A stretch of DNA of 29,720 bases from JBDUCV01 sp040003255 (GTDB lineage Bacteria > Actinomycetota > Actinomycetes > Mycobacteriales > Jatrophihabitantaceae). The notes below the pieces were generated by a model, which was given only the letters and a program-made list of their open reading frames with translations, was not told the DNA's origin and ran no database searches. This document shows, one piece after another, positions 14,408-22,998 of this stretch. The translations under genes were made by a program, and so were the position numbers. Location of the stretch: assembly GCA_040003255.1 (NCBI GenBank), contig JBDUCV010000027.1, forward strand, positions 1 through 29,720, given 5' to 3'. The number at the start of each line of letters is the position of its first letter. The stretch's first letter is position 1.

Positions 14408-15544
14408 ATGAGCGGCTTCAACACGCGGGCGATCCATGCCGGGCAGGAGCCCGACACCCTGACCGGATCGGTCACCGTCCCGATCTACGCCACGTCCACC
14501 TACAAGCAGGACGGGGTCGGCGGGCTGCGCGGCGGATACGAATACAGCCGTAGCGCCAATCCGACCCGCGCCGCGCTAGAGGAGGCACTCGCCGCGCTCG
14601 AGGGTGGCGTGCGCGGGCTGGCGTTCGCCAGTGGGCTGGCGGCTGAAGACACCCTGCTGCGCACGTTGTGCAGACCAGGCGATCACCTCGTCGTGCCGAA
14701 TGACGCGTATGGCGGAACCTATCGACTGATCGCCCGGGTGCTCGACCGCTGGGGCGTCGAGCACACGCCGGTGCCGCTGGCCGACCTGGACGCGGTACGA
14801 GCCGCAATTCGTCCGTCCACCGTGCTGCTCTGGGTCGAAACGCCGACCAATCCGCTGCTGGGCATCGCCGATATCGGCGAACTCGCGACCATCGCCCGCG
14901 ACGCAGGCGCGCGGCTCGTCGTCGACAACACCTTCGCATCGCCGTATCTGCAACAGCCACTCGCATTGGGCGCCGACGTGGTCGTGCATTCGACCACGAA
15001 ATACCTCGGTGGCCACTCCGACGTCGTCGGGGGCGCGCTCGTTGCCGCCGACACCGAATTGGGCCAACAGCTCGCGTTCCACCAGAACGCCATGGGTGCC
15101 GTCGCCGGACCGTTTGATGCCTGGCTGGTGCTGCGCGGCATTAAGACGCTCGGCGTGCGCATGGACCGGCATTGCGTCAATGCCGCGCGGATCGTCGACT
15201 TCCTGACTGGGCACCCCGGGGTGGCCACCGTGCTGTACCCGGGGCTGCCGGAACACCCCGGTCACCAGATTGCGGCCCGACAGATGACCGGCTTCGGCGG
15301 CATGGTCTCGTTCACTTTGCGTGGCGGCGAGGATGCCGCGCTCAAGGTGTGCGAGTTGACCGAGCTGTTCACGCTCGGCGAATCGTTGGGCGGCGTCGAG
15401 TCGCTGATCGAACACCCGGGACGGATGACGCACGCGAGCGTCGCGGGATCGCAACTCGAAGTCCCCGGCGAGCTGGTGCGACTGTCGGTCGGGATCGAGG
15501 ACGTCGATGACCTGCTCGCCGACCTGTCGGCGGCGCTGGCGTGA
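14408..15544 (+). CDS. metB: Cystathionine gamma-synthase / gamma-lyase family PLP enzyme
   Basis: A 378-residue Cys/Met-metabolism PLP enzyme. Landmarks: FNTRAIHAGQEPD, the SVTVPIYATSTYKQDG segment, EYSRSANPTRAALE, the PLP-stacking YGGTYRL, VETPTNPLL, VVDNTFASPYLQ and the PLP lysine Lys198 in VHSTTKYLGGHSD. C-terminal SLGGVESLIEHPGRMTHA and LVRLSVGIEDVDDL complete the fold. Next to cbs, it most likely works in transsulfuration, either making cystathionine from an activated homoserine (synthase) or cleaving it to cysteine (lyase). The two reactions cannot be separated reliably by sequence, and the mycobacterial relative Rv1079 is named metB. The gene begins after a probable leaderless promoter. 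Confidence 0.94.
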   Translation: MSGFNTRAIHAGQEPDTLTGSVTVPIYATSTYKQDGVGGLRGGYEYSRSANPTRAALEEALAALEGGVRGLAFASGLAAEDTLLRTLCRPGDHLVVPNDAYGGTYRLIARVLDRWGVEHTPVPLADLDAVRAAIRPSTVLLWVETPTNPLLGIADIGELATIARDAGARLVVDNTFASPYLQQPLALGADVVVHSTTKYLGGHSDVVGGALVAADTELGQQLAFHQNAMGAVAGPFDAWLVLRGIKTLGVRMDRHCVNAARIVDFLTGHPGVATVLYPGLPEHPGHQIAARQMTGFGGMVSFTLRGGEDAALKVCELTELFTLGESLGGVESLIEHPGRMTHASVAGSQLEVPGELVRLSVGIEDVDDLLADLSAALA

Positions 15545-15578
15545 GCGGCTCGCTGGGAGCTGACGACGGGTAGCTGGC

Positions 15579-15584
15579 TACCGT
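15579..15584 (+). promoter_or_regulatory. -10 box placed for leaderless transcription of the AcuC-like gene
   Basis: TACCGT ends six bases before the ATG at 15591. It lies in the 46-base gap after metB, and no ribosome site is seen. Confidence 0.45.
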
Positions 15585-15590
15585 GGCCGC

Positions 15591-16766
15591 ATGGGTTGTT
15601 CGGCCACCGTGGTGTGGGACGAGGGCTATCTGGGCTACGACTTCGGCGATCACCCGCTGAACCCGATTCGGTTGGAGCTGACCATTCGGCTGGCCACCGA
15701 GCTGGGCGTCCTCGACCGCGCGAGCGTCGTGGCGCCGGCCGTCGCGGACGAATCGCAGCTGTTGGCCGTCCACGACCGCGCGTACCTCGACGCGGTCCGC
15801 GCGGCCAGTACCGACTCGACTTTCCGCGGCTTCGGGCTGGGCACCCAGGACGACCCGGTGTTCGCCGGCATGTACGAAGCATCGGCGCTGATCGCCGGCG
15901 GTTCGCGCATTGCTGCTCAGCAGGTGTGGGGCGGCGTCACCGATCACGCGGTGAACATCGCCGGGGGCTTGCACCACGCAATGCGCGACCACGCGTCCGG
16001 GTTCTGTGTCTTCAACGACGTGGTGCTGGCCATCCACACCTTGCTCAACGCGGGTGCTCGCCGGATCGCCTACGTAGACGTGGACGTGCACCACGGTGAC
16101 GGTGTGCAGGCCGCGTTCTACGACGATCCGCGCGTGCTGACGATCAGCCTGCATCAGGATCCGCGCACCCTGTTCCCTGGCACCGGGCTGGCGGCTGAGA
16201 TCGGTGCCGGCTCCGCCGAAGGCACGTCGGTGAACGTGGCGCTGCCACCCGGCACGACCGACGCTGGTTGGTTGCGGGCGTTCCACGCGGTCGTGCCCGG
16301 CGCAGTGCGGGCGTTCGGGCCCGACGTCCTAGTTACCCAGTGCGGCTGCGACACCCACCACGAGGACCCGCTCGCGAACCTAGAACTGTCCGTCGACGGG
16401 CAGCGCATCGCGATCGGCGAGCTGCATGCGCTCGCTCATGACGCGGCGCACGGACGATGGGTCGCGTTCGGCGGCGGCGGCTACGGCATCCTGCGCTGCG
16501 TACCGCGCACCTGGACGCATCTGATCGCCGAAGCGACCGGGAGTCCGGTCGAGCCCACCACGCCGGTGCCACCACGGTGGGTCAACGACCTGCGCGGGCG
16601 TGGCATCACCGCGCCATTGCCCGAGCGGATGGGGGAGGGCCGCACCATCCGGGTCGAGACCTGGACAGCCGGCGGCGAGACGCGGCTCGATCGCTCGATC
16701 CAGGCGACCAGGGAGGCTGTCTTTCCGCTGCTCGGCCTCGACCCGTTCGATCCCGGTCCTGACTAG
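15591..16766 (+). CDS. AcuC-like histone deacetylase superfamily protein
   Basis: A zinc-dependent deacetylase of 391 residues. All active-site features are present: GGLHHAM with the His128-His129 pair, the zinc ligands Asp165 and His167 in YVDVDVHHGDG, the third ligand Asp254 in TQCGCDTHHEDPL, and the transition-state Tyr298 in FGGGGYGI. The N-terminal HPLNPIRLELT matches the AcuC group, whose members deacetylate acetyl-CoA synthetase or other proteins. The C-terminal 80 residues (WVNDLRGRG..., RLDRSIQATREAVFPLLGLDP) are an actinobacterial extension. No acetoin or acs gene is nearby, so the substrate is open; polyamine or small-molecule deacetylation is the main alternative. Confidence 0.93.
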   Translation: MGCSATVVWDEGYLGYDFGDHPLNPIRLELTIRLATELGVLDRASVVAPAVADESQLLAVHDRAYLDAVRAASTDSTFRGFGLGTQDDPVFAGMYEASALIAGGSRIAAQQVWGGVTDHAVNIAGGLHHAMRDHASGFCVFNDVVLAIHTLLNAGARRIAYVDVDVHHGDGVQAAFYDDPRVLTISLHQDPRTLFPGTGLAAEIGAGSAEGTSVNVALPPGTTDAGWLRAFHAVVPGAVRAFGPDVLVTQCGCDTHHEDPLANLELSVDGQRIAIGELHALAHDAAHGRWVAFGGGGYGILRCVPRTWTHLIAEATGSPVEPTTPVPPRWVNDLRGRGITAPLPERMGEGRTIRVETWTAGGETRLDRSIQATREAVFPLLGLDPFDPGPD

Positions 16767-16828
16767 CTGCGCCTGGCCGGGTCTACCCCACGGGCTGACG
16801 ACTCGTTGTGGCTGGCAGGCTGCCGGTC

Positions 16829-16960
16829 GTGTCATTCGAGCAGACCACCCTAGGAACGTACGAGCTGGCGGCCGAGCGGTATCGGGCGAATACCACCGAG
16901 CGTGAGCTCGATATTCCTCCAAGCTCGATCAGGGCGGCTGGAGCCGGGCCGTCGAAATGA
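16829..16960 (+). pseudogene. Possible N-terminal remnant of a SAM-dependent methyltransferase
   Basis: In the 199-base gap after the AcuC-like gene, a 43-codon frame from GTG 16829 reads MSFEQTTLGTYELAAERYR and continues to SSIRAAGAGPSK before a TGA. The T-L-x-x-Y-x-x-A-A-E-R-Y-R pattern resembles the first helix of many class I methyltransferases, but no SAM-binding motif follows. It looks like a truncated gene start left by deletion. It could also be a chance frame; the resemblance is from memory and short. Confidence 0.35.
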
Positions 16961-16965
16961 CTCGC

Positions 16966-17763
16966 TCAAGATGGCGCGGGGCTGGCCGTGAGCTTGCTCG
17001 GCGCAGCCGACTGGGGGGGACCGCTGCTGGCCAACTGGATGAGCAGGTCGCGGGCCTGACGCACGGCGGTGCCGTTTGTCGTGGTCCCACAGCCGCCGAG
17101 ATTGCCCACCACCGGTGCCGTCTGGCCGGTCGCAGTTGCGCCGAACATCGCGACCCACGGGCCCAGATCGGCGGTGCACGCGAATTGCGTAGGCGCCAAA
17201 TTGTTGAACGCCTGCGCCAGCCCCTGGGCGTCCGCTCCGACGACGAGGTAGCTAGCGGTGACTCCGCTGGTGTCCGGCGCGCCGGCCGCGGACTCCGGCT
17301 GGTAGACGCAGACCCGAATGGCCGTGACGCCGCCGGGGAACAGCGGCCCATTCGCCCCAGCGTCGCTCGGCGTGGCCAGCCTCGGCGCCTGCGCGGGACA
17401 GGTGGCCGGTGCCACACCCGTGCCGATCACGACCGGCGGGATCGGGCCGGGCAGCGACTTGCCGGTGAACGACGGGGCAGTTTCCGCGCGCTTGGAAAGG
17501 TCGGGCGGACCCGATGTGGCGTATGGGCGGGACGAGGTGGCGGGTCCGGCGTCGGTGACCAAGTCATCGTTGCCATTGGCGGCGACCAGCCCGGCGCCCA
17601 CCCCCACGGCCAGAACAGCCGCCACGGCGCCAGCCACCGCACCGAGGGTGCTACGGCGCTGTCGCCGGGCGGTCCGAGCGCGACCGAGGACCGCGTCGGC
17701 GTCCAGGGGCTCACCCTCGCCGGCGTGCAGTGCCGCCCGCAGTTGCCGTTCGTTCGGACTCAT
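16966..17763 (-). CDS. Probable membrane anti-sigma factor partner of the SigE-family sigma factor
   Basis: A single-pass membrane protein of 265 residues from ATG 17763 (GTG 17766 or 17769 are near alternatives). The first 37 residues (NERQLRAALHAGEGEPLDADAVLGRART, then RRQRR) form a short cytoplasmic part. A helix (about 40-60, LGAVAGAVAAVLAVGVGAGLV) crosses the membrane. The extracytoplasmic domain has four cysteines (TCPAQ, VCVYQ, ACTAD, GCGTT), which may form two disulfides. No HxxxCxxC zinc anti-sigma motif is seen, so the call rests on context: its start overlaps the sigma gene's stop, and SigE-family genes are often followed by such a protein. What it senses is unknown. Confidence 0.7.
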   Translation of the reverse strand: MSPNERQLRAALHAGEGEPLDADAVLGRARTARRQRRSTLGAVAGAVAAVLAVGVGAGLVAANGNDDLVTDAGPATSSRPYATSGPPDLSKRAETAPSFTGKSLPGPIPPVVIGTGVAPATCPAQAPRLATPSDAGANGPLFPGGVTAIRVCVYQPESAAGAPDTSGVTASYLVVGADAQGLAQAFNNLAPTQFACTADLGPWVAMFGATATGQTAPVVGNLGGCGTTTNGTAVRQARDLLIQLASSGPPQSAAPSKLTASPAPS

Positions 17764-18263
17764 CACCACTCGCCTCCGGCTGTTGCGGTTGCTTCGACGC
17801 GCAGTCGGGCCAGCGCCCGGGCGCAGCTGCTCTTGACCGTGCCCAGCGGCATGCCCAGCGACTCGGCCGTGTCGGCTTCGGACAGATCGCAGTAGTAACG
17901 AAGCACGATGACGGCGCGCTCGCGTGCGTCGAGTTCACGCAGCATGCGGCGAAGCTCGTCGCGGCCTTCACTCGCGGTTAGCGATACGTCGTCGGCGGCG
18001 GCCTCGGGCAGCACTGCGGCGGGACGTTCACCCCACCACCGCCGGCGTGCGGAGTCGATGTGCCCCGTGACAAGCGTCTTGCGCGCGTAGGCGAGCGGCT
18101 CACTGACCCGATCCCATTTTGTATACAGCTTGGTGAGCGTGCTTTGCACCAGATCCTCACCGCGGTGGTGGTCGCCCGTGAGCAGCCGGGCGGCGTGCAG
18201 CAGTACTTGGCCGTTCGCCTGGACGAAGGCCCGAAACGCTGCGTCACGCGCATCGTCGGGCAC
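17763..18263 (-). CDS. SigE-family ECF RNA polymerase sigma factor
   Basis: A 166-residue ECF sigma factor of the actinobacterial 'SigE family'. Region 2 (about 10-75) reads AFRAFVQANGQVLLHAARLLTGD, HRGEDLVQSTLTKLYTKWDRV, then YARKTLVTGHIDSARRR. Region 4 (about 110-155) reads LRELDARERAVIVLRYYCDLSEADTAE, then SLGMPLGTVKSSCARALARLR. GTG 18263 is supported by AAGGGAGA five bases upstream. A longer upstream frame exists but lacks sigma homology. It follows the GNAT gene by 32 bases and is coupled to the probable anti-sigma gene (TGA/ATG overlap). Likely regulated post-translationally by that partner. Confidence 0.93.
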   Translation of the reverse strand: MPDDARDAAFRAFVQANGQVLLHAARLLTGDHHRGEDLVQSTLTKLYTKWDRVSEPLAYARKTLVTGHIDSARRRWWGERPAAVLPEAAADDVSLTASEGRDELRRMLRELDARERAVIVLRYYCDLSEADTAESLGMPLGTVKSSCARALARLRVEATATAGGEW

Positions 18264-18295
18264 CGTGTCTCCCTTCCGGCCAACGCAGGGCCCCG

Positions 18296-18766
18296 TCAGG
18301 TAGACGAGGTGGGGGCCGGAACAGGTTCCCGAACCAGCGATCGCCACATGTCCAGATGCGGCAGCCCCGTCTCTGCCTGCACGAACGGCTCACCATGTGC
18401 GATGAAGCCGTGCCGGGCGTAGAACGCCACCGCCGTCTGCCGGGCATGGCACCAGATGAGATCGCCACCGCCGATCTTGACCTCGACAGTCGCCGCGGCC
18501 AAGACCCGACCACCAATGCCCTGACCCTGCCAGGCGGGCTCGACCGCCATCGCACGCAACTGCCACGCCGCGGCTGCCGGCTGCCAAGGGCATCGAGCCG
18601 GGAAGACCACACACGTGCCGAGGACGGTTCCCGCATTGTCGAGGACACCGACGTGGCGTGCTCGGTCGGGATAGGACCGGGACGGCGTACCCGCCGGCAG
18701 GTTCGGACGAAGGACGCGGCGGCGCAGGTCGGCCGACTCCTCCGACGTGATCAGCCGGGTGATCAT
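18296..18766 (-). CDS. GNAT-family N-acetyltransferase
   Basis: A 156-residue acetyltransferase. The acetyl-CoA-binding motif is clear: LRAMAVEPAWQGQGIGGRVLAAATVEV (QGQGIGG loop, about residue 80-88), followed by the C-terminal ARQTAVAFYARHGFIAHGEPFVQAETGLPHLDMWRSL, typical of the YitI/ElaA-like GNAT group. The acceptor substrate is unknown. ATG overlaps the VWA gene's stop by four bases (18763-18766), so it is translated from the same message as the ATPase and VWA genes. The 3' end lies 32 bases before the sigma factor. Confidence 0.9.
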   Translation of the reverse strand: MITRLITSEESADLRRRVLRPNLPAGTPSRSYPDRARHVGVLDNAGTVLGTCVVFPARCPWQPAAAAWQLRAMAVEPAWQGQGIGGRVLAAATVEVKIGGGDLIWCHARQTAVAFYARHGFIAHGEPFVQAETGLPHLDMWRSLVREPVPAPTSST

Positions 18767-20742
18767 CCTGCGCGGCGGCGGCGTCCGCCCCGGGCGCGTA
18801 GATAGTCCGACACTACGTACTCGCCTAGGGCGCCGCGGTTGGGCAGAAACACCCGTCCACCGTTACGCCGCCCGACCTCCTGCATGAACGCCACCAGCCG
18901 CGGCTCGTCGTCGAGCATGAACACGTTGATCGTCGCGCCGCGCCGGGTACAGCGCTCGACCTCGGCCAACGTCGCGGCGAGGGTCTCACGAGTCGGCGGC
19001 CAGGCGAAGTCGGCGAATCCGTCCGCGGCGAGGTGGGCCGTCGGCTCGCCGTCGGTGATCACCATGATCACCGGCTCGGCGCTGCGGTGCTTGTCCAGGT
19101 GCCGGCGGGCCAGCATCAGGCCGTGCTGCAGGTTGGTGCCTTGCACGCGATCCCAGTCATGGTCGACTAGGGCCTGCGGCGACAACACCCTGGCGTAGTC
19201 GCTGAAGCCGATGATCTCGATCGCGTCTTGCGGATACTTCGTGGTCACGAGCGCGTGCAAGGCCAGCGCGGTCGTCTTCGCCTCGCCCCACGTCCCCCGC
19301 AGCTCCATTGAGTAGGACATGTCGACGAGCAGGGCGACCGCCGCCGAGCTGCGCCGCTCGGTCTCGACGACCTCGAAGTCCTCCGGCGCGAGCCGGACCC
19401 GGCCCGCTCGTAGCTCACCCGCCGTGAGCGGCGCGGTGTTGCGTAGTACGGCATTGCGGACCGTACGCACTACGTCCAACGGCTGCTCGTCGCCGAAGCG
19501 CCACTCCCGGGATGCGCCGGTCACCTCGCCGGCCGCACCGGCATCGCGGACGTCATGCCCGCCGCGCCCCCGTGACTCGAGCACTGCGAACACCCGCCGC
19601 AACGCGGTCGATCCGAGCCGGCGCAGCGCGCGCGGTGACAGCTTCAGGCTGTCACCAGCCCGTTCGAGGTAACCCTGGTTGCGCAGTTCGCGTTCGATGC
19701 GCCGCAACTGCTCGACGTCGTCGACGGCCTGCCGGCCGAGCGCTCGTTCGATTAGCTCCTCGTCGATGTCGTCGAGGCTGGCGCCGGGGTAGTCCTGCAA
19801 GGACAGCTGGGCGATCTGGTCGAGATCGGCCAGCTCGGCCAGGGCGCCGGTCGCGTCGGCGTAGCCCAGCGGTTGGTCGCCCTCCATCCGCTCGATGCCA
19901 GCCCAGGGCAGGTCCGGACGGGCCGCGCGTAGCGATCCCTGCAGCCGCGCCATCTCCTCAGCCAGCCCGGCGTCGCCCATCGCCTGGTCCATCAAAGCGC
20001 CGAGTTCGGCACGCTGTTCGGGCGTGAGCGAATCCATCAGCCGCTGACCCGCGGCGGCACGACGGGCGAGTGAGTCGACCAGCTCGGCGAGGTTTCGCGG
20101 GTTGTCGGGAAAGAATTCGCCGTACTGCGCCATGAACACGTCGAACTGTTGCTGGGTGTGCTCCCCGCGTGCATCGGCGTCGAGCATCTCGTTGAGCGCA
20201 TGCATCATCTGCCGGACCCGCGCCATGTCCTGCGGCGTTGCGTTCTGCAGCGCGTCACGCATACCGGCGAACTGCGCGTCGAGTACCTCAGAGCGAAGCA
20301 GCTCCTGGATCTGCTCGTATTTCTCGCGTGCGTCCGGCGAGCGCCATTCGTAGTCGGCGAGCTGGCGCACGGCGCGGGACGTGTCGTCGGGGAGCGCGTC
20401 GAGTTCGGCTTCCCGCATCCGCGCGGCGTCGTCGGGATCGGGGAACAGCGCCGTGCGCTCGGCTTGCAACGCCTGGTCGAGCAGCTCGCGCACCTGCTGC
20501 AGGGTGCCGTCGAGGCGATTGTCGCGGCGCAGCTGCCGGGCCCGGTTGCGCGCCGCGTTGCGCAGGGCGTCCAGGCCGTTGCGGCCGTTGGTACCCAACC
20601 GCATCAGTCGATTGAAAGCGTTGCGCGGCGACATGCCGGCCAGCACGTCGTCACCGATCTCGTCCAGCGCGCGACGGATGTCATAGGGCGGCTCCAGCGG
20701 ATCCGGTCCGCCGTGCCACGCGCCGTACCTGACCGGGCTCAT
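18763..20742 (-). CDS. VWA-domain protein, partner of the chelatase-like ATPase
   Basis: A 659-residue cytoplasmic protein. The long N-terminal half is helical and charged, with a first block DIRRALDEIGDDVLAGMSPRNAFNRLM and many Arg/Glu/Gln heptads. The C-terminal von Willebrand A domain (about 460-650) has an intact MIDAS: LLVDMSYSM (about residue 473), the Thr in QGTNLQHGL, and VITDGEP (about 564). This matches the M. tuberculosis Rv0959 type, found beside the AAA+ ATPase Rv0958, like the ChlI/ChlD pairs of Mg chelatase or MoxR/VWA pairs. Such pairs insert metals or remodel proteins; the target here is unknown. It starts at ATG 20742, 52 bases after the ATPase stop; a longer upstream frame overlapping the ATPase gene is spurious. 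Confidence 0.9.
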   Translation of the reverse strand: MSPVRYGAWHGGPDPLEPPYDIRRALDEIGDDVLAGMSPRNAFNRLMRLGTNGRNGLDALRNAARNRARQLRRDNRLDGTLQQVRELLDQALQAERTALFPDPDDAARMREAELDALPDDTSRAVRQLADYEWRSPDAREKYEQIQELLRSEVLDAQFAGMRDALQNATPQDMARVRQMMHALNEMLDADARGEHTQQQFDVFMAQYGEFFPDNPRNLAELVDSLARRAAAGQRLMDSLTPEQRAELGALMDQAMGDAGLAEEMARLQGSLRAARPDLPWAGIERMEGDQPLGYADATGALAELADLDQIAQLSLQDYPGASLDDIDEELIERALGRQAVDDVEQLRRIERELRNQGYLERAGDSLKLSPRALRRLGSTALRRVFAVLESRGRGGHDVRDAGAAGEVTGASREWRFGDEQPLDVVRTVRNAVLRNTAPLTAGELRAGRVRLAPEDFEVVETERRSSAAVALLVDMSYSMELRGTWGEAKTTALALHALVTTKYPQDAIEIIGFSDYARVLSPQALVDHDWDRVQGTNLQHGLMLARRHLDKHRSAEPVIMVITDGEPTAHLAADGFADFAWPPTRETLAATLAEVERCTRRGATINVFMLDDEPRLVAFMQEVGRRNGGRVFLPNRGALGEYVVSDYLRARGGRRRRAG

Positions 20743-20794
20743 CCGCGGTACCTGCGAAATCGTGCGGCGTTGGCGGAGCGATTTCGTGGGGTGG

Positions 20795-22219
20795 TCATGC
20801 GCCGTAGACCGTCCGGCCGCCTGCGGTGTCTTTGGCGAGCCGCTTGTTGAGGTACAAGCCCTCCAACGCGAACTCGACGACGGCCGCGGCGACGCCGACG
20901 CCGGCCGGTCCTTCGCCAATGCCGTCCGGCTCGAGCCGCTCGAGCAGTGCCGACAACCTCGGGACGGACCCGATCTGCTCGAGTAGCCGATCGGCGGACA
21001 CCGTGTCACCGGACTCGACCAGCAGGCCGCCGTCGAACTTCTCCTGCAGCGGTCGTAGGTCGAGGCCGGCGAGGCGGGCGCGGTAGGTCTCGGCGATCGC
21101 CCGCCGCAGGAGGTGATCAAGCACTTCGAGCTCGCGTCCTTCGTCGGCGTCGTCGAACTCGACCTTGCCGCGAGAGGCCGGGATGACGGCGGGTAGGTCG
21201 GCGATCCGCGCCACCGCCACCGACTCACCGGCGATCGCCGCGCGCCGCACCGCGGACGCCGCCACGGTTTCGACGGCGGCAATCGCGAAGCGTGCCGAGA
21301 CGCCGGACCGCTGATCGACCTGCGGCGCGTCGCGCACTGCGCGGGCGAACCGGCCGATCACCTCGAGCAGGTGTGCGGGCACAAGTGGCGCGCCGTGTGC
21401 CGAGTCGTCCCACAGCACGGCCGCCTCCTGCGCCACCAGCGCCAGCTCGTCGTGCAGGCCGAGCGGATAATGCGTACGCACCTCGGCGCCGAAGCGATCC
21501 TTCAGGGGGGTGATGATCCGTCCGCGGTTGGTGTAGTCCTCGGGATTGGCACTGGCGACGAGCAGCAGGTCGAGGGGCAGCCGCAACTGGTAGCCACGCA
21601 CCTGGATATCGCGCTCCTCCAGCACGTTGAGCAGTGCCACCTGGATGCGTTCGGCCAGGTCGGGCAGTTCGTTCAGCGCGAAGATGCCGCGATTGGTGCG
21701 CGGTACTAGGCCGTAATGGACGGTCTCCGGATCGCCCAGCGTCCGTCCCTCGGAGACCTTGATCGGGTCGATGTCGCCGATCAGGTCGCCCACCGAGGTA
21801 TCCGGTGTGGCGAGTTTCTCGCCGTAGCGATCTGCGCGGTGTTTCCAGCTGACCGGCGTCGCATCGCCCAATTGCGCAGTGAGCGTCCGGCAACGTCCGC
21901 ACACCGGCCCGTAGGGGTGGTCGTTGATCTCGCAGCCGGTGATCACGGGCGTCCACTCGTCGAGCAACCCGACGAGGGTGCGCATCAGCCTGGTCTTGCC
22001 CTGCCCGCGTTCGCCGAGGAGCACCAAGTCATGGCCGGCCAGGAGCGCCCGCTCGATCTCAGGCGTGACGGTCTCATCAAAACCGACGATCCCGGGCAGC
22101 GACGGTTCGCCGGCGGCGAGTCGGCTGATGAGGTTGCGCCGGATCTCGGTCTTCACGCTGCGGTGCACATGGCCGGAGGCGCGCAGTTCGCCGAGGGTCG
22201 TTGGCTTGCTGTCGGTCAC
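20795..22219 (-). CDS. Magnesium chelatase ChlI-like / MoxR-type AAA+ ATPase
   Basis: A 474-residue AAA+ ATPase. Walker A is GERGQGKT (residues 69-76), preceded by IERALLAGHDLVLL. The Walker B/sensor region is GIFALNELPDLAERIQVALLNVLEERD, and LLLVASANPEDYTNRGRIITPLKDRFG holds sensor 1 and the arginine-finger region. A cysteine trio (Cys96, Cys107, Cys110 in TGCEIND and VCGRCR) could bind zinc. It resembles Rv0958 of M. tuberculosis, annotated as a possible magnesium chelatase, and precedes its VWA partner. GTG 22219 begins VTDSKPTTLGELRASGH, the normal family start. It is probably the first gene of a five-gene message. Confidence 0.93.
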   Translation of the reverse strand: MTDSKPTTLGELRASGHVHRSVKTEIRRNLISRLAAGEPSLPGIVGFDETVTPEIERALLAGHDLVLLGERGQGKTRLMRTLVGLLDEWTPVITGCEINDHPYGPVCGRCRTLTAQLGDATPVSWKHRADRYGEKLATPDTSVGDLIGDIDPIKVSEGRTLGDPETVHYGLVPRTNRGIFALNELPDLAERIQVALLNVLEERDIQVRGYQLRLPLDLLLVASANPEDYTNRGRIITPLKDRFGAEVRTHYPLGLHDELALVAQEAAVLWDDSAHGAPLVPAHLLEVIGRFARAVRDAPQVDQRSGVSARFAIAAVETVAASAVRRAAIAGESVAVARIADLPAVIPASRGKVEFDDADEGRELEVLDHLLRRAIAETYRARLAGLDLRPLQEKFDGGLLVESGDTVSADRLLEQIGSVPRLSALLERLEPDGIGEGPAGVGVAAAVVEFALEGLYLNKRLAKDTAGGRTVYGA

Positions 22220-22331
22220 CGTTCCGAGGCTACGTCGGGCGTGATGGGCCGGCCACCGCGGCGGCGCGCAATTCGCCGGCCGCGAAAGCGCTAGCAATCT
22301 TCGCTCCCGGCCGTTGCCTTGCCACCGCCGG

Positions 22332-22817
22332 TCAGCCCGTAAAGGGCCGGGCCGTCACCACCGTCACCTGCAGGATCTTGCCGGTGGGCGTCTGGTAGCT
22401 CACGGTGTCGCCCTCGTGGGCGCCGGTGAGCGCCTTGCCAAGCGGGGACGCCGCCGAGTAGACCTCGATGTCGGCGGTGGCGGCTTCTTCGCGGGAGCCG
22501 ATCAGGAACGTCTCGCTGCCCTCGTCGCCCTCGAAGCGGACGGTGACCACCATGCCGGGGCCGGCCGTGCCGTCGCTCGTCGGCGCTTCCCCGACATGAG
22601 CCTCGCGCAGCAGCTGCCGCAGCTGCAGGATGCGCGATTCCTGTTTGCCCTGCTCCTCGCGGGCGGCGTGGTAACCACCGTTCTCGCGCAGGTCGCCTTC
22701 TTCGCGCCGGTTGTTGATCTCCTTTGCGATGACGGGCCGGTGTGCAATCAGCTCTTCCAGTTCCTTGGACAGCCGGTCATAGGCGTCCTGGGTGAGCCAG
22801 GTGACGGTGGTGGACAC
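22332..22817 (-). CDS. greA: Transcription elongation factor GreA
   Basis: Rescues backtracked RNA polymerase by stimulating transcript cleavage. 161 residues: an N-terminal coiled coil (TWLTQDAYDRLSKELEELIAHRP, then IAKEINNRREEGDLRENGGYHAAREEQ) with the acidic tip in EEGDLREN, and a C-terminal FKBP-like domain (MVVTVRFEGDEG, SPLGKALTGAHEGDTVSYQTPTG). GTG 22817 has AGGAGT about seven bases upstream. It is divergent from mca, as in M. tuberculosis, but the DUF4307 membrane gene that normally sits between them is absent. The 112 bases between its stop and the ATPase start show no gene. Confidence 0.97.
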   Translation of the reverse strand: MSTTVTWLTQDAYDRLSKELEELIAHRPVIAKEINNRREEGDLRENGGYHAAREEQGKQESRILQLRQLLREAHVGEAPTSDGTAGPGMVVTVRFEGDEGSETFLIGSREEAATADIEVYSAASPLGKALTGAHEGDTVSYQTPTGKILQVTVVTARPFTG

Positions 22818-22998
22818 GGCGAGAACTCCTCGGTACTGGTGCAGGACGAACGACGAAGGTAACACCGTACCTGCGGATGTCGCGAAATCCCGACCGACTC
22901 GACACCACGGGCCAGCGCTGTCGGGGGATCGGGGACAATGGACCGGTGATAGCAGCAGCGGACCGGCACCGAACCAGGCACGCAGGGCTGAAATACGC

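Noticed and set aside
18763..21282. 839-codon reading of the VWA gene
   Set aside because: The first 180 codons lie antisense-frame within the ATPase gene and have low-complexity Arg/Ser content; the family start is at 20742.
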